Shown: in pieces, positions 44,421 through 56,300 of the stretch
How the letters are laid out: each line of letters opens with the position of its first letter
Position numbering within the stretch: position 1 is the stretch's first letter
Assembly: GCF_030463565.1 (NCBI RefSeq)
Contig: NC_134662.1
Coordinates: 3,224,001 to 3,288,000, forward strand
Source of the DNA: Pelecanus crispus
Taxonomy: Eukaryota > Chordata > Aves > Pelecaniformes > Pelecanidae
Length of the DNA stretch: 64,000 nt
Direction: 5' to 3'
The notes under the pieces: model-generated
What the model saw: only the letters and a program-made list of their open reading frames with translations
What the model was told of the DNA's origin: nothing
The model's database searches: none
Program-made: the position numbers and the translations under genes

Positions 44421-47400
44421 TTAGGAGAGTCCTTGCGTGTTACCCTCAGACGACCCTCCTGCTACATTCAATCCTGATGCTTCATTATTTGAATTATCCT
44501 CAAAGTGCTGCTGCTCCTGGCCGTTCCTCTGCAGGGTGTCCTCTGATTCTTGACTCTCCCCTCCGGCTTGAAAACTTCCATCTTCGGGGTTCCCTGTAGG
44601 GGTGGTAGGCAGACCCCCGGCATCTCTCACCCGGGGTTTACGGCCCCTCCGGGATGGAATACCGTTGCATCCATCTTTTTTAAGGTGCCTGTGCAAGTGG
44701 TCGGAGCGGACGAAAGTCTTGGAGCAGCTGTCGCACTGGTAGGGCCGCAGGCCGGTGTGGACGCGCATGTGGTTCTTCAAGTCGTAGTTGTGAGCGAAAG
44801 CGGCGCCGCATTGCTGGCACAAGTACGGCTTCTCCCCTGTGTGCTTCCTCATGTGAACCTTCAGCTTGTCCTGCCTGCGCGGAGAGAAAGGACAGGGAGG
44901 GGGGCGGGTCAGCCTGCGGCTCTGCCTGCGGCCCTCGCGCCCGGCACGGGGCCCAGCATCGGTACGGGGCCCAGCATCGCACAGTATGGGGCCCAGCATT
45001 GGTACGGGGCCCAGCATCGCCCAGTACGGGGCCCAGTATTGGTACGGGCCCCAGTATTGCCCAGTACGGGGCCCAGCGGGCCCCAGTATTGCCCAGTACG
45101 GGGCCCAGCATCAGTACAGGGCCCAGCATCACCCGGTACAGGGCCCAGGATCAGTACGGGGCCCAGCATCGCCCGGTACGGGGCCCAGTATTGGTACGGG
45201 CCCCAGTATTGCCCAGTACGGGGCCCAGCATCAGTACAGGGCCCAGCATCACCCAGTACGGGGCCCAGCATCGCCCGGTACGGGGCCCAGGATCAGTACG
45301 GGGCCCAGCATCGCCCGGTACGGGGCCCAGTATTGGTACGGGCCCCAGTATTGCCCAGTACGGGGCCCAGCATCAGTACAGGGCCCAGCATCACCCAGTA
45401 CGGGGCCCAGCATCGCCCGGTACGGGGCCCAGGATCAGTACGGGGCCCAGCATCGCCCGGTACGGGGCCCAGTATTGGTACGGGCCCCAGTATTGCCCAG
45501 TACGGGGCCCAGCATCGCCCGGTACGGGGCCCAGTATTGGTACGGGCCCCAGTATTGCCCAGTACGGGGCCCAGCATCAGTACAGGGCCCAGCATCGCCC
45601 GGTATGGGGCCCAGGATCAGTACGGGGCCCAGCATCGCCCGGTACGGGGCCCAGCATGGGGCCCAGCATCGGTACAGGGCCCAGCATCGCCCAGTGCGGG
45701 GCCCAGCATCAGTACGGGGCCCAGCATCACCCGGTACAGGGCCCAGCATCGGTACGGGGCCCAGCATCGCCCAGTACGGGGCCCTGCATCAGTACAGGGC
45801 CCAGCATCGCCCAGTACAGGGCCCAGCATCGCCCAGTACGGGGCCCAGCATCAGTACGGGGCCCAGCATCGCCCAGTATGGGGCCCAGCATCAGTACAGG
45901 GCCCAGCATCAGTACAGGGCCCAGCATCGCCCAGTACGGGGCCCAGCATCAGTACGGGGCCCAGCATCGCCCAGTACGGGGCCCAGCATCAGTACGGGGC
46001 CCAGCATCACCCGGTACAGGGCCCAGCATCGGTACGGGGCCCAGCATCGCCCAGTACGGGGCCCAGCATCATTATGGGGCTGAGCGTCACCCGGTACAGG
46101 GCCGAGCACCGGCACAGGGCCGAGCATTGTCCAGTACGGGGCCGAGCACCAGTACAGGGCCGAGCGCTGGTACAGGGCCAAGCACTGGTACAGGGCCGAG
46201 CATCACCCAGTATGCTGAGCATCAGTATAGGGCCAAGTACTGGTACGGGGCTGAGCATCACCTGGTACATCAGTACAGGGCCCAACATCACGCGCTACAG
46301 GGCTGAGCATCAGTACAGGGCCGAGCATCGCCCAGTACAGGGCTGAGCATCGGTATGGGGCCCAACATCGCGCGGTACGGGGCTGAGCATCGGTACGGGG
46401 CCCAACATCGCGCGGTACAGGGCTGAGCATCATTATGGGGCTGAGCATCGCCCAGTACAGGACTGAGCACTGGTACGGGGCCCAGCATCGCCCAGTACGG
46501 GGTTGAGCACTGGTACGGGGCCCAGCATCGCCCGGTACAGGGCCGAGCATCGCTGTGGGGCTGAGCACTGGTACAGGGCCCAGCATCGCCCGGTACAGGG
46601 CCGAGCATTGGTACGTGGCCGAGCATTGCCCGGTATGGGGCTGAGCACCAGTATGAAGCTGAGCATCGCCCAGTATAGGGCTGAGCATCGTTATGGGGCT
46701 GAGCATCACCCAGTATGGGGCTGAGCACGAGCACAGGGCCGAGCACTGCCCATTATGGGGCTGAGCATCATTATGGGGCTAAGCATTGCCCAGTATGGGG
46801 CTGAGCACCAGTACAGGGCCGAGCACTGCCCATTATGGGGCTGAGCATCATTATGGGGCTAAGCATTGCCCAGTATGGGGCTGAGCACCAGTACAGGGCC
46901 GAGCATCGTTATGGGGCTGAGTATTGCCCGGTATGGGGCTGAGCGTCGCCCGGTACGGGGCCGGCTGGCTCCCGTGCTGCCGCAGCCGCTGCTCGCCAGA
47001 GCCAGGGGAGGGCAGTTGCAGCAGCCGGGCCAGCGGCCAACAAAGCCACGTGAACCGCAGCGTCTCGCTGCTTCCTGGAGGAAAAAAAAGAAATCAGGCA
47101 CGAAGCGCGTGGCGGGGCAGCGAGGAGCACCGTCCCTGCCCGGGCGGAGGGCGAGGGAGCCGCTCGCTCCGGCCAAGGGGATCCGGCCCCATCCCTCTGG
47201 GCTCTCCTGCGTGGAAAAGGCAGGCCCCGTCCCTGCACGCCTCGTCGCAGCACAGCCGCCGCTGCCTTCACCCGTGGGGGGGAAATTCTGGCAGCACGAG
47301 GGCCCAGGAACTCTGAAACCTTAAGGGAAGGATCAAAACACCAAGGACGCATCCGCCTCTGGTTCTAACGCAGCTCCCAGAGGGGCTGGGAAGGCGGGCC

Positions 47401-50400
47401 TTGCTTAAAATAACGCAGCACGCAGCGACGCAGCAAAACAGCTTTCGAAAAAAACTTTTGTAATTTATAAAATTTTACAAATATTTGTAATTTTTAGAAA
47501 ATATACAAATATTTTATATATCAGATATTAAAAAAAAAAAAAAAATCACTCTGCCTTTCTTTCAGGAGATTATTAGAGCGCTATCGCCACTCCTCCCCCT
47601 GCGAACGCAGAGGAACCAGGAAGCACAAGTGAGCAAAAATCAGCGTCAACCGACGGGCTCCGGTCCCCAGCCGGCAAGGGGGTGGCAGGGAAACACCCCA
47701 TGCAAAACCGTCCCGGCCCGTCCTCCTGCCTTTACCCCAAAAGCTCCTTCAAGCGCAGGTGCCGCTTCTCTCCAAGCGAGCTCCCCATGCCTGGGCTTCC
47801 CCAGCCTGCTGCAATACGCGGCATTTTTAATGGCACAGGGAAGAGATTTGTTTTCGAGCAGCGCACTGTCATGCGAGGGGATGAGGATGGGGAAGGAATG
47901 CAAAATAATAATAAAATCAGGAGGAAAATAAGGATGATGGAGTGTTTGGTCAGGTTTGCGGCCATTTTTACGTTGGGAGCCTCCGAGATAAGGCTTCGAG
48001 CACAGCCCGGGTGCCGGGGGAGAAGCAGCAAAAAGCAACTCATTGACACCGCCGCCAAAAACAACCCAGAGCAGGCGAGAGCTGGGCTGGCAGTGTGAGT
48101 TGGTGACGTTCTGCCGCACCCCAGGGCAGGCTGTGCTGGGGGGACGAGGCCGGCGCACCCCCGGGGAGCCAGCCATGGGCAGAGGCAGCTGGAAACCAGC
48201 TGCGATTTTGGGCAGCAGCCTCAAGGGAGATTTTCCACGACCCACATGGACGCCGTGGGTCAGAGCGGGAGCAGCAGCCGGACGCTGTGGGGCGAGACCA
48301 GGCACAGCACTGGAGGACAGCGAGGCCGGTGGCAGCTCCCTGCCCCAGCTTCTCTAGGATGTATTTTGGCTGGAAAATAGCACGGCCCTGGCATATTATG
48401 AAACAGCCTTGTTTATAGGGGCTGGGATAAGGACAGAGTTTCCACCCTGTTCTCTGCAGTGCCAGGGAGCAGGTCCCCATCCAAAACCCACAGGAGGAGG
48501 GCGAGATCGACAAGCGATAAGGTGGCACTGCCCCACCGACCTCCTCCTCCTCCCCAAAAAACCACCATGCCTCCCCTCGCCCCTACCCCCAGCGTCAACG
48601 GCTGCCAGGGACCCTGCGGATTTTCCGCATCCTCTGGCTCCCAGCCGTGCGAGGACCTTGGAGCCATCAGGTGCGGCGGCCGGATTGTGCACAGGGGTGC
48701 ATGCGGGCAGCAGCCGAGGGCCCCCCGGCACATGCGGGGCAGGGAGGGGGGTGCGGCGTCGCAGGGCCCGGCCGCGCAGGGCTGGGTGCCGGGGGAGCGG
48801 CAGAGGGCTGGCATCCTGCCCCCACCATTATCTGCATTCCTCAGCTATCCGACGTGGGGCTGGGTGCCGCCCCAGCCACGGGGCAGGCGGCGTCGCGGGG
48901 CAGGACACGGCCTCCTGCCCACGTCCCAGCCCCATCGGCTTCACGCCGGAGCTGCCTGCCACGTCCACGGGCTGCCCACAGCTGGGAGCAGCCCCATGGA
49001 TTCCCCCCGCCAAGGAAGAGGCTCCTGGGAATCGAAGCAGTCAGCACTTGCGAAGCTGGGAATATTTCAAGCAGGCAGGGCAGGCAGTCCGGCTCCTCTG
49101 CCAGGCAGCCCACACAGCCCCTGGGCATGGCCAGGGGGGGACCGGGGTGGGACCCCCACCCTGGCTCGGCCATCGCAGCTGCAGAGACCAGAGAGAGGAG
49201 GCGGCGCTGCGACGCGTGGACTCAAGTGAACCGGAGGAATCCAAACAATATCCCCTTTCTTCAGCATTCTCGTGGCAGAGGGAAGGAGCGAAGGAACCCT
49301 GATTAGAAAGAGCGCCGAGGCGAACGCCCCCGGGGAGCTGAACCAAGGCACCGGCATTTGCGCGCTGTTCGGGGCGGCCGTCGCTCAGCCCGTCACGGTT
49401 CACCGAGAGAGGACACGAGCGATGCGGGGTTCAGCCTCTTCCCAACCCAACTACCAGCCACCAGCACTTCGGTCACCCCATGGAGCCATTTCTAAATGAC
49501 TCTCCAGCTCTCGCCTCAACCCGGGGCTCCTCAGCCACGATGGAAATACCAAGGGCTGCAGCTCTGTTTCATCAACCACATTATTTGGCCTCTGCCGAAG
49601 CCCGGGTCTGGCCAGGTTTCCAGCCGAGCTCAGCAATTCAGGACACCGGGACGGTGTGGCACTAGCTATTAAGACAGGCCCCTTTGGATATCTCAAGAGT
49701 CAGACACCCAAATTGCTCGTGTCTCTGGAAAACTCTGGCCTTCATATCCAACTCACCTGTTAAGATGGAAATTAAGTTGAGCAGGCAAGATAAAATTGCA
49801 CAAGCCCAGCCCTGCGATGGCCCCCGGGGAAAGCCAAGAGCCGGTTTTGTGTGACAGTCCCCTCTCTCCTCCAGCGTCCGCCCGCTCCTTACCTGGTGAA
49901 TCGGACTTTGCAGATGTTGCACTCGTAGGGCTTCTCCCCGGTGTGGGTGCGGATGTGGCGCGGCAGCTTGCCAGCCCCCTGGATCACCTTCTCGCAGATG
50001 GGGCACTTTTGGAATGCTTTTGCCCTGATCTTCTTCTCCACCTTCTGGGACCAGGACGGATAGACGTCACCCTCGTTCGAACTGCCGAAATATTTCAAGT
50101 AATAATCCATGACCCCATCGTCATCCTTCCGGTCGTCCTCCCCGAGCTGCTGTCTTGAATTGATCATTTGCTGCAGCAGGGCGCTAGCAGCCAACTCATC
50201 CACCTCCCTCGCATCATCCTCCGTCTCCGCTCCAGCAGGAACAAAGCTGGGGGAGTCGCCAGCTTCCTGCTGGTCCAGAGGCCCCCCCGGGGTCCCCTCC
50301 TCTTCTCCCGGTGTGGGCAGGCCACGGCCGCTGTAATGTCCGTTCTGAGAAGGTGAAAACAAGGAGCCAGGAGCCGCCGCCTCCTCCTCCTCTCTGTCCA

Positions 50401-51076
50401 GCCACATGGCCGGGTTGCTGTCAGGGTCACAGTCATTCGCCTTTGGTCTTTCGTTTAGGGGGGCTTGCGAGTAGAAGTCTATGCCATTGCAGTCCGGCTC
50501 CTCCTCCCCTTGGCCTTGGAAGTTCAGTCTCTGAAGGTCTCTCAACTCTGCGTTGGTCCACGGAAAGCTGCCTTGGTGGCCATTGACGGGGTTGCTCTGG
50601 AAGAACTCCAGGTACTCTTTTGCTCTGAGATGGTTCCTTTGATCAATTTGATCTACTGTATCCATCTGGTCATTTTTGGCCAGAATCTTCCTGTCCAGGA
50701 GATCCGTGCAAACATCCCTTACCGCCGGGATCTCCAGCAGTGTGGCGGCATTGAGGATGTCATTGACATTTGAAGTGCTGACAGTAAGGGTCGCGGTGTA
50801 GGCGAACTCCAGCAGAGCCGACAAGGCGTCCGCACTCACAAAGTCTATCTCATACACGTTTTGCTGGTCCACCACTAACCCTGAGGTGAAGAGCTTCTTG
50901 AAGTACTGGCTGCACGCTGCCAGGACGGAGCGGTGGGTGGGGAACTCCTGGCCTTCCACCAAGATGACCACGTCGCACAACAGCCCGTTGTTTCTCTGCT
51001 CATTCAGACTGCTGAGGATGTCGCTGCTGTGATCGGGGAACGGGATCCCTATGGGGCCGTCCACGCCACCCGCCAT
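44421..51076 (-). CDS. ZBTB7A: BTB/POZ zinc-finger repressor ZBTB7A (LRF/Pokemon), complete coding region
   Basis: Nuclear transcriptional repressor. The coding exons are 51076-49893 (1184 nt) and 44874-44421 (454 nt), giving 545 codons plus TAA; human is 584. The first exon starts MAGGVDGP. The BTB domain (about 15-128) has the conserved [20 protein letters not shown] block and [14 protein letters not shown] long acidic/Ser-rich linker follows. There are four C2H2 fingers: the first at C358/C361-H374/H378, the second (from C386/C389) is split by the intron after the codon for R395, and the third and fourth are in the last exon with HTGEKPY and HTGLRPY linkers. The basic [13 protein letters not shown] and a divergent tail (LNVAGG) follow. 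The intron between the coding exons holds a 2-kb minisatellite. The exon containing the ATG begins at about 51091. Family assignment is secure; the shorter length comes from the linker and tail. Confidence 0.96.
44908..44914 (-). other. ZBTB7A: Likely branch point of the ZBTB7A last intron
   Basis: Minus-strand GCTGACC lies about 33 bases before the acceptor. It is followed by a pyrimidine tract with C-runs and CTTTCTCTCCGCGCAG. This normal splicing signal sits between the minisatellite and the exon. Confidence 0.5.
44938..46965. repeat. GC-rich minisatellite in the ZBTB7A intron
   Basis: About 2 kb of alternating 18-bp and 22-bp subunits built from GGGGCCCAGCAT, CAGTAC and an extra GCCC, so a double unit is 40 bp. 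Within it a higher-order block beginning TTGGTACGGGCCCC recurs at 45191, 45333 and 45475 (142-bp spacing) and again at 45537. The left ~1.1 kb is homogeneous; right of about 46075 units drift to GGGGCTGAGCAT and GCCGAGCA forms. Because 40 is not a multiple of three and the unit lacks stops, all three plus-strand frames stay open. It starts about 60 bp upstream of the last ZBTB7A exon on the minus strand. Confidence 0.95.
46966..49892 (-). other. Rest of the ZBTB7A intron between coding exons
   Basis: GC-rich sequence with an AT-rich spot at 47455-47550 (repeated ACAAATAT and a poly-A run at 47530-47544). No gene or mobile element was recognised. Open frames of 150-300 codons on both strands lack domains and are compositional. 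Confidence 0.55.
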
Positions 51077-52499
51077 CTTCGATGCAAAAGGCTACGAGAG
51101 AAGAAGGAAAGCGCAATGAGTCACAGGGGCCTCGGCTGCTCGGAGGCATCATCGGCATCACACGGGCAAATTCCCAATGCAGAGCTGCCTGTTGGCAGGT
51201 ACCTGTCTGCCGGTGCCAGCGTGCTCTGCAGCAAGCACCAGCTATCGGCTTGCACGCCCTCCACACCAGCATCGAGTCCACCGTCCTGCCCGGCATTTAA
51301 GACATGCCTCCGTCGGCAGGCGAGGACGGACCCGGGCTTACCTTCGCTCTGGGAAGGAGGAGGAGAAACACAGCCCAGGTGCTCTCAAGAGTCTGGAATA
51401 ACAGCTGAAGTAGCACGGATCTGGGCCAGAGCAAGCAAGCCTTGGCAAGGAGCAGAGTTCATACAGCCAGACAGCATCTGGACCGAGCTGGCAGGCGTGC
51501 CCAGCGTTGGGCTAGAGCGGCTTGAGCCTCACCAGCGGACCCCAGTCCACTCCGGGAGCATTTGCCAATCCCAACACGTCTACTGGAAATTCAGCCTCCC
51601 TCCGCCCAGCCAAACTCCTGATACAATCACATAATCGCTGGGAAAACCATTCCCATCGCTCGTCCCCGGGCTCCCAGGGTCCGCAGACACGCTCAGAGAG
51701 ATGCAGGCAGGGTGCTGGCAGCGCGCGGCCTTTGGAAAGGGCACAGCAGCAAGCTCAGCGCTCAAGGGCACTGGTGTGCAGAACAGGGGAACGCCAACCA
51801 CCCCGGCCCGCTGCTAAGGGCGTTTTACAGAGCCGAGCATGAACACTTAAACCCAAGGCACCCGCTGCACCTTCTGCAGGAACAGGAGCCTCTGCGGTGG
51901 CCGGAGAGGAAAGGAGACTGGCCTGACCAAGCGCCGGCAGCAGACCTGGCACCGGCCCCCCGCACCTCAGAAGGCTTCAGCAGAAGCGGCAGCGCTTTCC
52001 AGTGCCGAGGGGTTGTCTGGAAAAATAAGTCAGTCACTCCTGATGCGCTAGCACGGCAGAAACGGATCCACTTGACTTTTAAATCCATCCTCTCTTCAAA
52101 GGCTGAAAAAGCCAGAGCAAACTGAGCCGCCCGGTGCCGGCTCGCCTCTGTTCGGAAGGGATCCCCCTTTGCCAGGAGAGGTGCACCAAGGCCAAACGCA
52201 GGCGAGAGCAAAACCTGCCCCGCTTCACCGCGCTGCCTGCCCTGGATGAGCCCCTTAGACATCAGAAGGCTGGGACTGGGAGAAGTTAAATTGGGAATAA
52301 CGTTTCCCTTCCCTCAGTCTCAAGCAGTAAACCCCTCTACTCCTTGCAGCAGAGATGCTGCCCGCCTACAAATCAATTTACAAATGTATTTGCGCCCCTC
52401 GCCCCAAGCACCGGATCACCAGGAGCTAACACAGCCAGCAGTATATCCACACACAAATAACCTGGTTCATAAAACACCTGGGCAAAAGCCTAAGTGTCA

Positions 52500-52561
52500 A
52501 AGTCCCCAGTTTACAGATGGGGAAACTAAGGCACAGCAGGACGTGGCCTGCCCCACATGAC
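52500..52561 (+). mobile_element. MIR-like remnant
   Basis: AGTCCCCAGTTTACAGATGG, GGAAACTAAGGCACAGCAGG and GTGGCCTGCCC follow the MIR core (CCCATTTTACAGATGGGGAA then ACTGAGGCACAG, then CTTGCCC). Confidence 0.65.
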
Positions 52562-53261
52562 GGGGGGGACGGATGAGTCAGGAGCACGTCCAGAACAGAA
52601 GTAATTATACAGGAAGCAACTCCCAGCACTGCTTCGTAGCATGGCGATCTAGCAACCAGGTTGCAAAACAGCGCTCACTTCCCGACACATACACACACCC
52701 CCCACCCCCATTCTGGGCTTGCTAGCAGATTTCTTGGTAGTTCTTCCTATTTTCTCATTTTTAAAAAAAACTTCATTAATCCAAGTTAAAAAAAAAAAAG
52801 GAGTTTCTGCACCTTCTTGTTTTATACAAAGAAAAGGCAGGAGCAGGCAGTTCTGAGGCAGTTCTGAGTCCGTGAAACACCGATCTGAAGCAACCCCCTC
52901 AATATTAAACAACAGTAATGCATAAACCAGCCTTAAGCTCATCACGCAAACGCGACGGGGTGGTCAGGGTGGGAAGGAAGAGCCAGAGGAGCCGGTGCGC
53001 AGCGCAGCCGGTGCACAGGGCAGCCACAGAGACCAAGCACCGAAGCAAAGGCGGCTTCCCGAGACGCCCGGAGCAAGGGCACCAACTCCAGAGCTGCCTC
53101 CTGGGCTCCTGCAGCGGCAGAATTTGCACTTGAAGCCGTATTTCACAGGGTCTTTTTTAAAAATAAGAGGTCCTCGCTAGGGAGGGAAAGGCTGTTTGAT
53201 GGCTGAGCGCAGCCTGGGGACCAGGACAGCCAGCGCTGCTCCGAATTCGGGCACCGGCTTC

Positions 53262-53312
53262 GGGTGTGACCTTGGGCAAGGGCACCGCATCTCTGCGTCC
53301 GCAGGGGGTCCA
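53262..53312 (-). mobile_element. Possible MIR-like remnant, reverse orientation
   Basis: GGGTGTGACCTTGGGCAAG followed by GCATCTCTGCGTCCGCAG resembles the reverse MIR segment (GTGTGACCTTGGGCAAGTCA, then CTCTGAGCCTCAG). The piece is short, so confidence is limited. Confidence 0.45.
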
Positions 53313-56300
53313 CGGGACCCCCCCGGCCTCCCGAGCGGCTGGGCTACCACAGGGCGGGCCTCCGCCGCCTCAGCATCGCTCGCCCCGTTCCCACCAGGGC
53401 AGCCCCAGAGCTCCCCGAGACCCTCGATCCAATCCGAGCCACGGCACGCTGCTCCCCAAAAAAGCCGCTCCGATACCTCTGCCCGCCCCGCAACGCCTCC
53501 TGGCCCCAAAAATGACATTAGAGCCTCTCCCCCCGCCCCGTCCCCTCCAGATTAGATGCTTTATAGAGCTCCCCCCCCCGCCCCCAAAGAGAATTTGAGC
53601 TGCGTGAAGCGTTTTGAAGCTTCGGGCAACAGTCTTCTGGGCAGCCAAGCTTCGTCACCCACACAACCGGGCTTTGTCGGCTGCGGTGCTCAGCTCCGGG
53701 GACCGAGGGGACCTGGGGGAGCGAGTCAGGCCGTGCAGGCAAGGTCACCCCCCCCCTCCCCGGTCAGGGGACCGGGACAATCGGCCGGACAGTGTGGGAA
53801 CGGCTGCAGGGTCATGAGACTGCCGAGGGCTGGCATGGAAAGTTGTACAACTTTGCAACTCATTCTCCTCGCACAACACGCCCTTTGTGTCCCTCATCTG
53901 CAGTGGCCGAGAACGTCGAGGGGCAAACGGGCTGCCCCGAGCCCCCCCAAAACGGCCACAGCCAGAGACCACCGGGCTCCATCCCCAAGCGCTGCCGCCC
54001 AGCCCGTAAAAATCCCAGCCTGTTCCCTTTCCAGAGGGCTGAACAGCCAGAGCGTTAAAGCCTGCGCAGAGCTGGGCGGCTCAGGGGATTAGTAACAAGA
54101 GATGGAGCCTTCCACCTTTACAGGTTCAAAAAAACGCCAAGCAACCCAAAAAACCAAACCCACCAGGAGCAGGCACAGGGCACAACGCCGTGGCGGTGGG
54201 TTGGGCGAAATCCACTTGGAAGGGAGTTCCTGATGGCCAGGTGACAAAAGCCGCTGGCGCGACCGCCAGCTAGTCCCCTCCTTGGCAAGAACGAGGCCTG
54301 AATGGGCCACCAAGGGGGAGATTCAACTACTGACCTAAATTTCCCAGGCAGCTCTTTTCTCTCTCTACACCCCCCGACCGCCGAAAAGGCATTAGACGCT
54401 TGTTGTCCCAGACTGCGCGGCTCTGCAGGGTTGCAAAGATGCCACATTTCACCCCAAAGTGGCCGCGTTGGAGACGTCAGGAAATGGCCCTCGCATAGAA
54501 CTCGTAGCAGCTGAGGGGGCACCGTCAATTTAAAATACAGTCCATTTGAAAGAGTGAGTTTACAACAATACCAGAGCTCTCGAATTTATTTACAAACCTG
54601 GCGTAACATGACGCACATCCCTAACTACTCAGCTCATCGGTGCTGAGCCCGCTCTGCATTTCCAAAATACCAACGCAGCCGAGCTTTGGCTGTCCCTGGC
54701 TCCCCAGCTCAGCCCGACACCAACACAGCCCGATTCCAGGCAGGAAAAAATGTCTTTTTTTTTTTTTGTGCGAGAAGTGCGGCCGAACACTGGGCGAGTG
54801 AGGGAAGCCCCCCGCGTCCCCGAGATGCTGCTGCTCCCATCTCGGCTGTTCCGCATCTGACTGGTTTCACGCCAAGGCCGACTGCAGTTTGAGGCTGCTC
54901 CTCAGCTCTAAAAGGTTCTTTTCTTAAGCCCAAGTTATCAACTCGCTCCTTTCAGACCTACCAGGCGAACTGCAGAAGAGCAGTAGGGTGCGTTAACCGA
55001 AACCCCTGAGCTTGCACTTTACTCACCTCGAGTCCAGCGGGATGTCACCCAATCGCTTTCCTACAGGAGTTCTGGAATTTGACATTTACATTCAAATGAG
55101 ACGACCACATTAAGATGGGATCACAACCAAAAGCGCTGACAAAACACTGCTTAATTACTAGTTTTCCACATAACCTCAGTGGGTTGGTTTTTTTTTTTTA
55201 TTTTGCTTCTTTGCATTGCTTTAAAAGTTAGCTGGGTGAACAGAGGAACCTGAGCAGCTCAGAAGGGCTCTGAAACACGCAGGTATCTGGTGGAAGAGCT
55301 AAGTCACGTCTGGTTAGGCGGTAACAGCGAGTGTTTTCAACGTGCTCCTCATCCGGAAAAGATCCCAAATGGCTTTCCAAAGGCAAGGCTCTCCTCTCCC
55401 ACAGAGGTGCCACCCACTCCAGCAGCACAGATGAGAAGCTTGAGCAACACTATGCACCCGCTCCAGGCAGAAAGGGAAAACGATCATTGCCTTTTCCACT
55501 GAGCACGAGGCAAAATGGCTTTAGGGCACTGCCACAATCCACAAGGCAAGGTTTCCTGGGAATAACTGCGTTTTGGGCTACGACATGTGGTTATTTGGCC
55601 TCTCGCAGCTCAAGGTACCCAAGGAATGGAGATCCCAAGTTGCTATGCCCAATTTCGTAGAAGAGACGCACGTATGACAGCATCAGGGCAGACTTTGAAG
55701 CAGCCCTGCTGTGTGCTAGAAAAGAATTATTAAAATAATGTTGCTATATAAAAAAAAAAAAACCCCAAGTCAGTGGTTTGCTGCCCAAGGACCAAACATT
55801 ATCCTAGCCCTCACTCACCACCGACTGGAAAAATGGGCATTTTTTCCCTATGAATAGCTCGCCCCAATTATAGGTCACACAATACAAGTCCTTGTCTCTT
55901 CACTTTATATTTCGGGAGCGATCATCCCAGTTCCCCCCTTCCTTCTTCCAGCTGCACGGACACATCTGCGAGCCTGGATCCCTTGAGATAAAACGCAGCT
56001 CTCTGGCCATTTGGAGCATGAGCCATCATCTGTGCTGACACCAAGCTCTGCAACATCCCAAGGACAAGCCCAAGCAGGTCTCCCTCTGCCCAGGATCCAC
56101 CCTAAACTATGCAGAGGCCTCGGGAAACACACCTAGCACGCAGCAGCATAGAGCCAAAAAGGTGGGAAGATGGTAGTAGGCAGGAGGAAATGAAGGAGGG
56201 TGTTTTGCCTGCTTGGGAGAAGTCGCTATTTCAACCACTCCACGGTGCCATTAAAATTCAACTGCTCGCTAAAAGGAATGCACTGTCGGCAGTTTAGTGC

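Noticed and set aside
44550-46346. 598-codon repetitive open frame ([20 protein letters not shown] peptide)
   Set aside because: It is a product of the minisatellite. All three plus-strand frames are open and encode permuted versions of the same peptide. The left end is antisense to ZBTB7A coding sequence.
44938-46965. CRISPR-like array
   Set aside because: The units are contiguous, without unique spacers, and lie in an intron of a vertebrate gene. It is a minisatellite.
53196-54092. GC-rich stretch as the ZBTB7A promoter and first exon
   Set aside because: CpG density is only moderate, and no convincing donor site, TATA or start motif on the minus strand could be tied to it.
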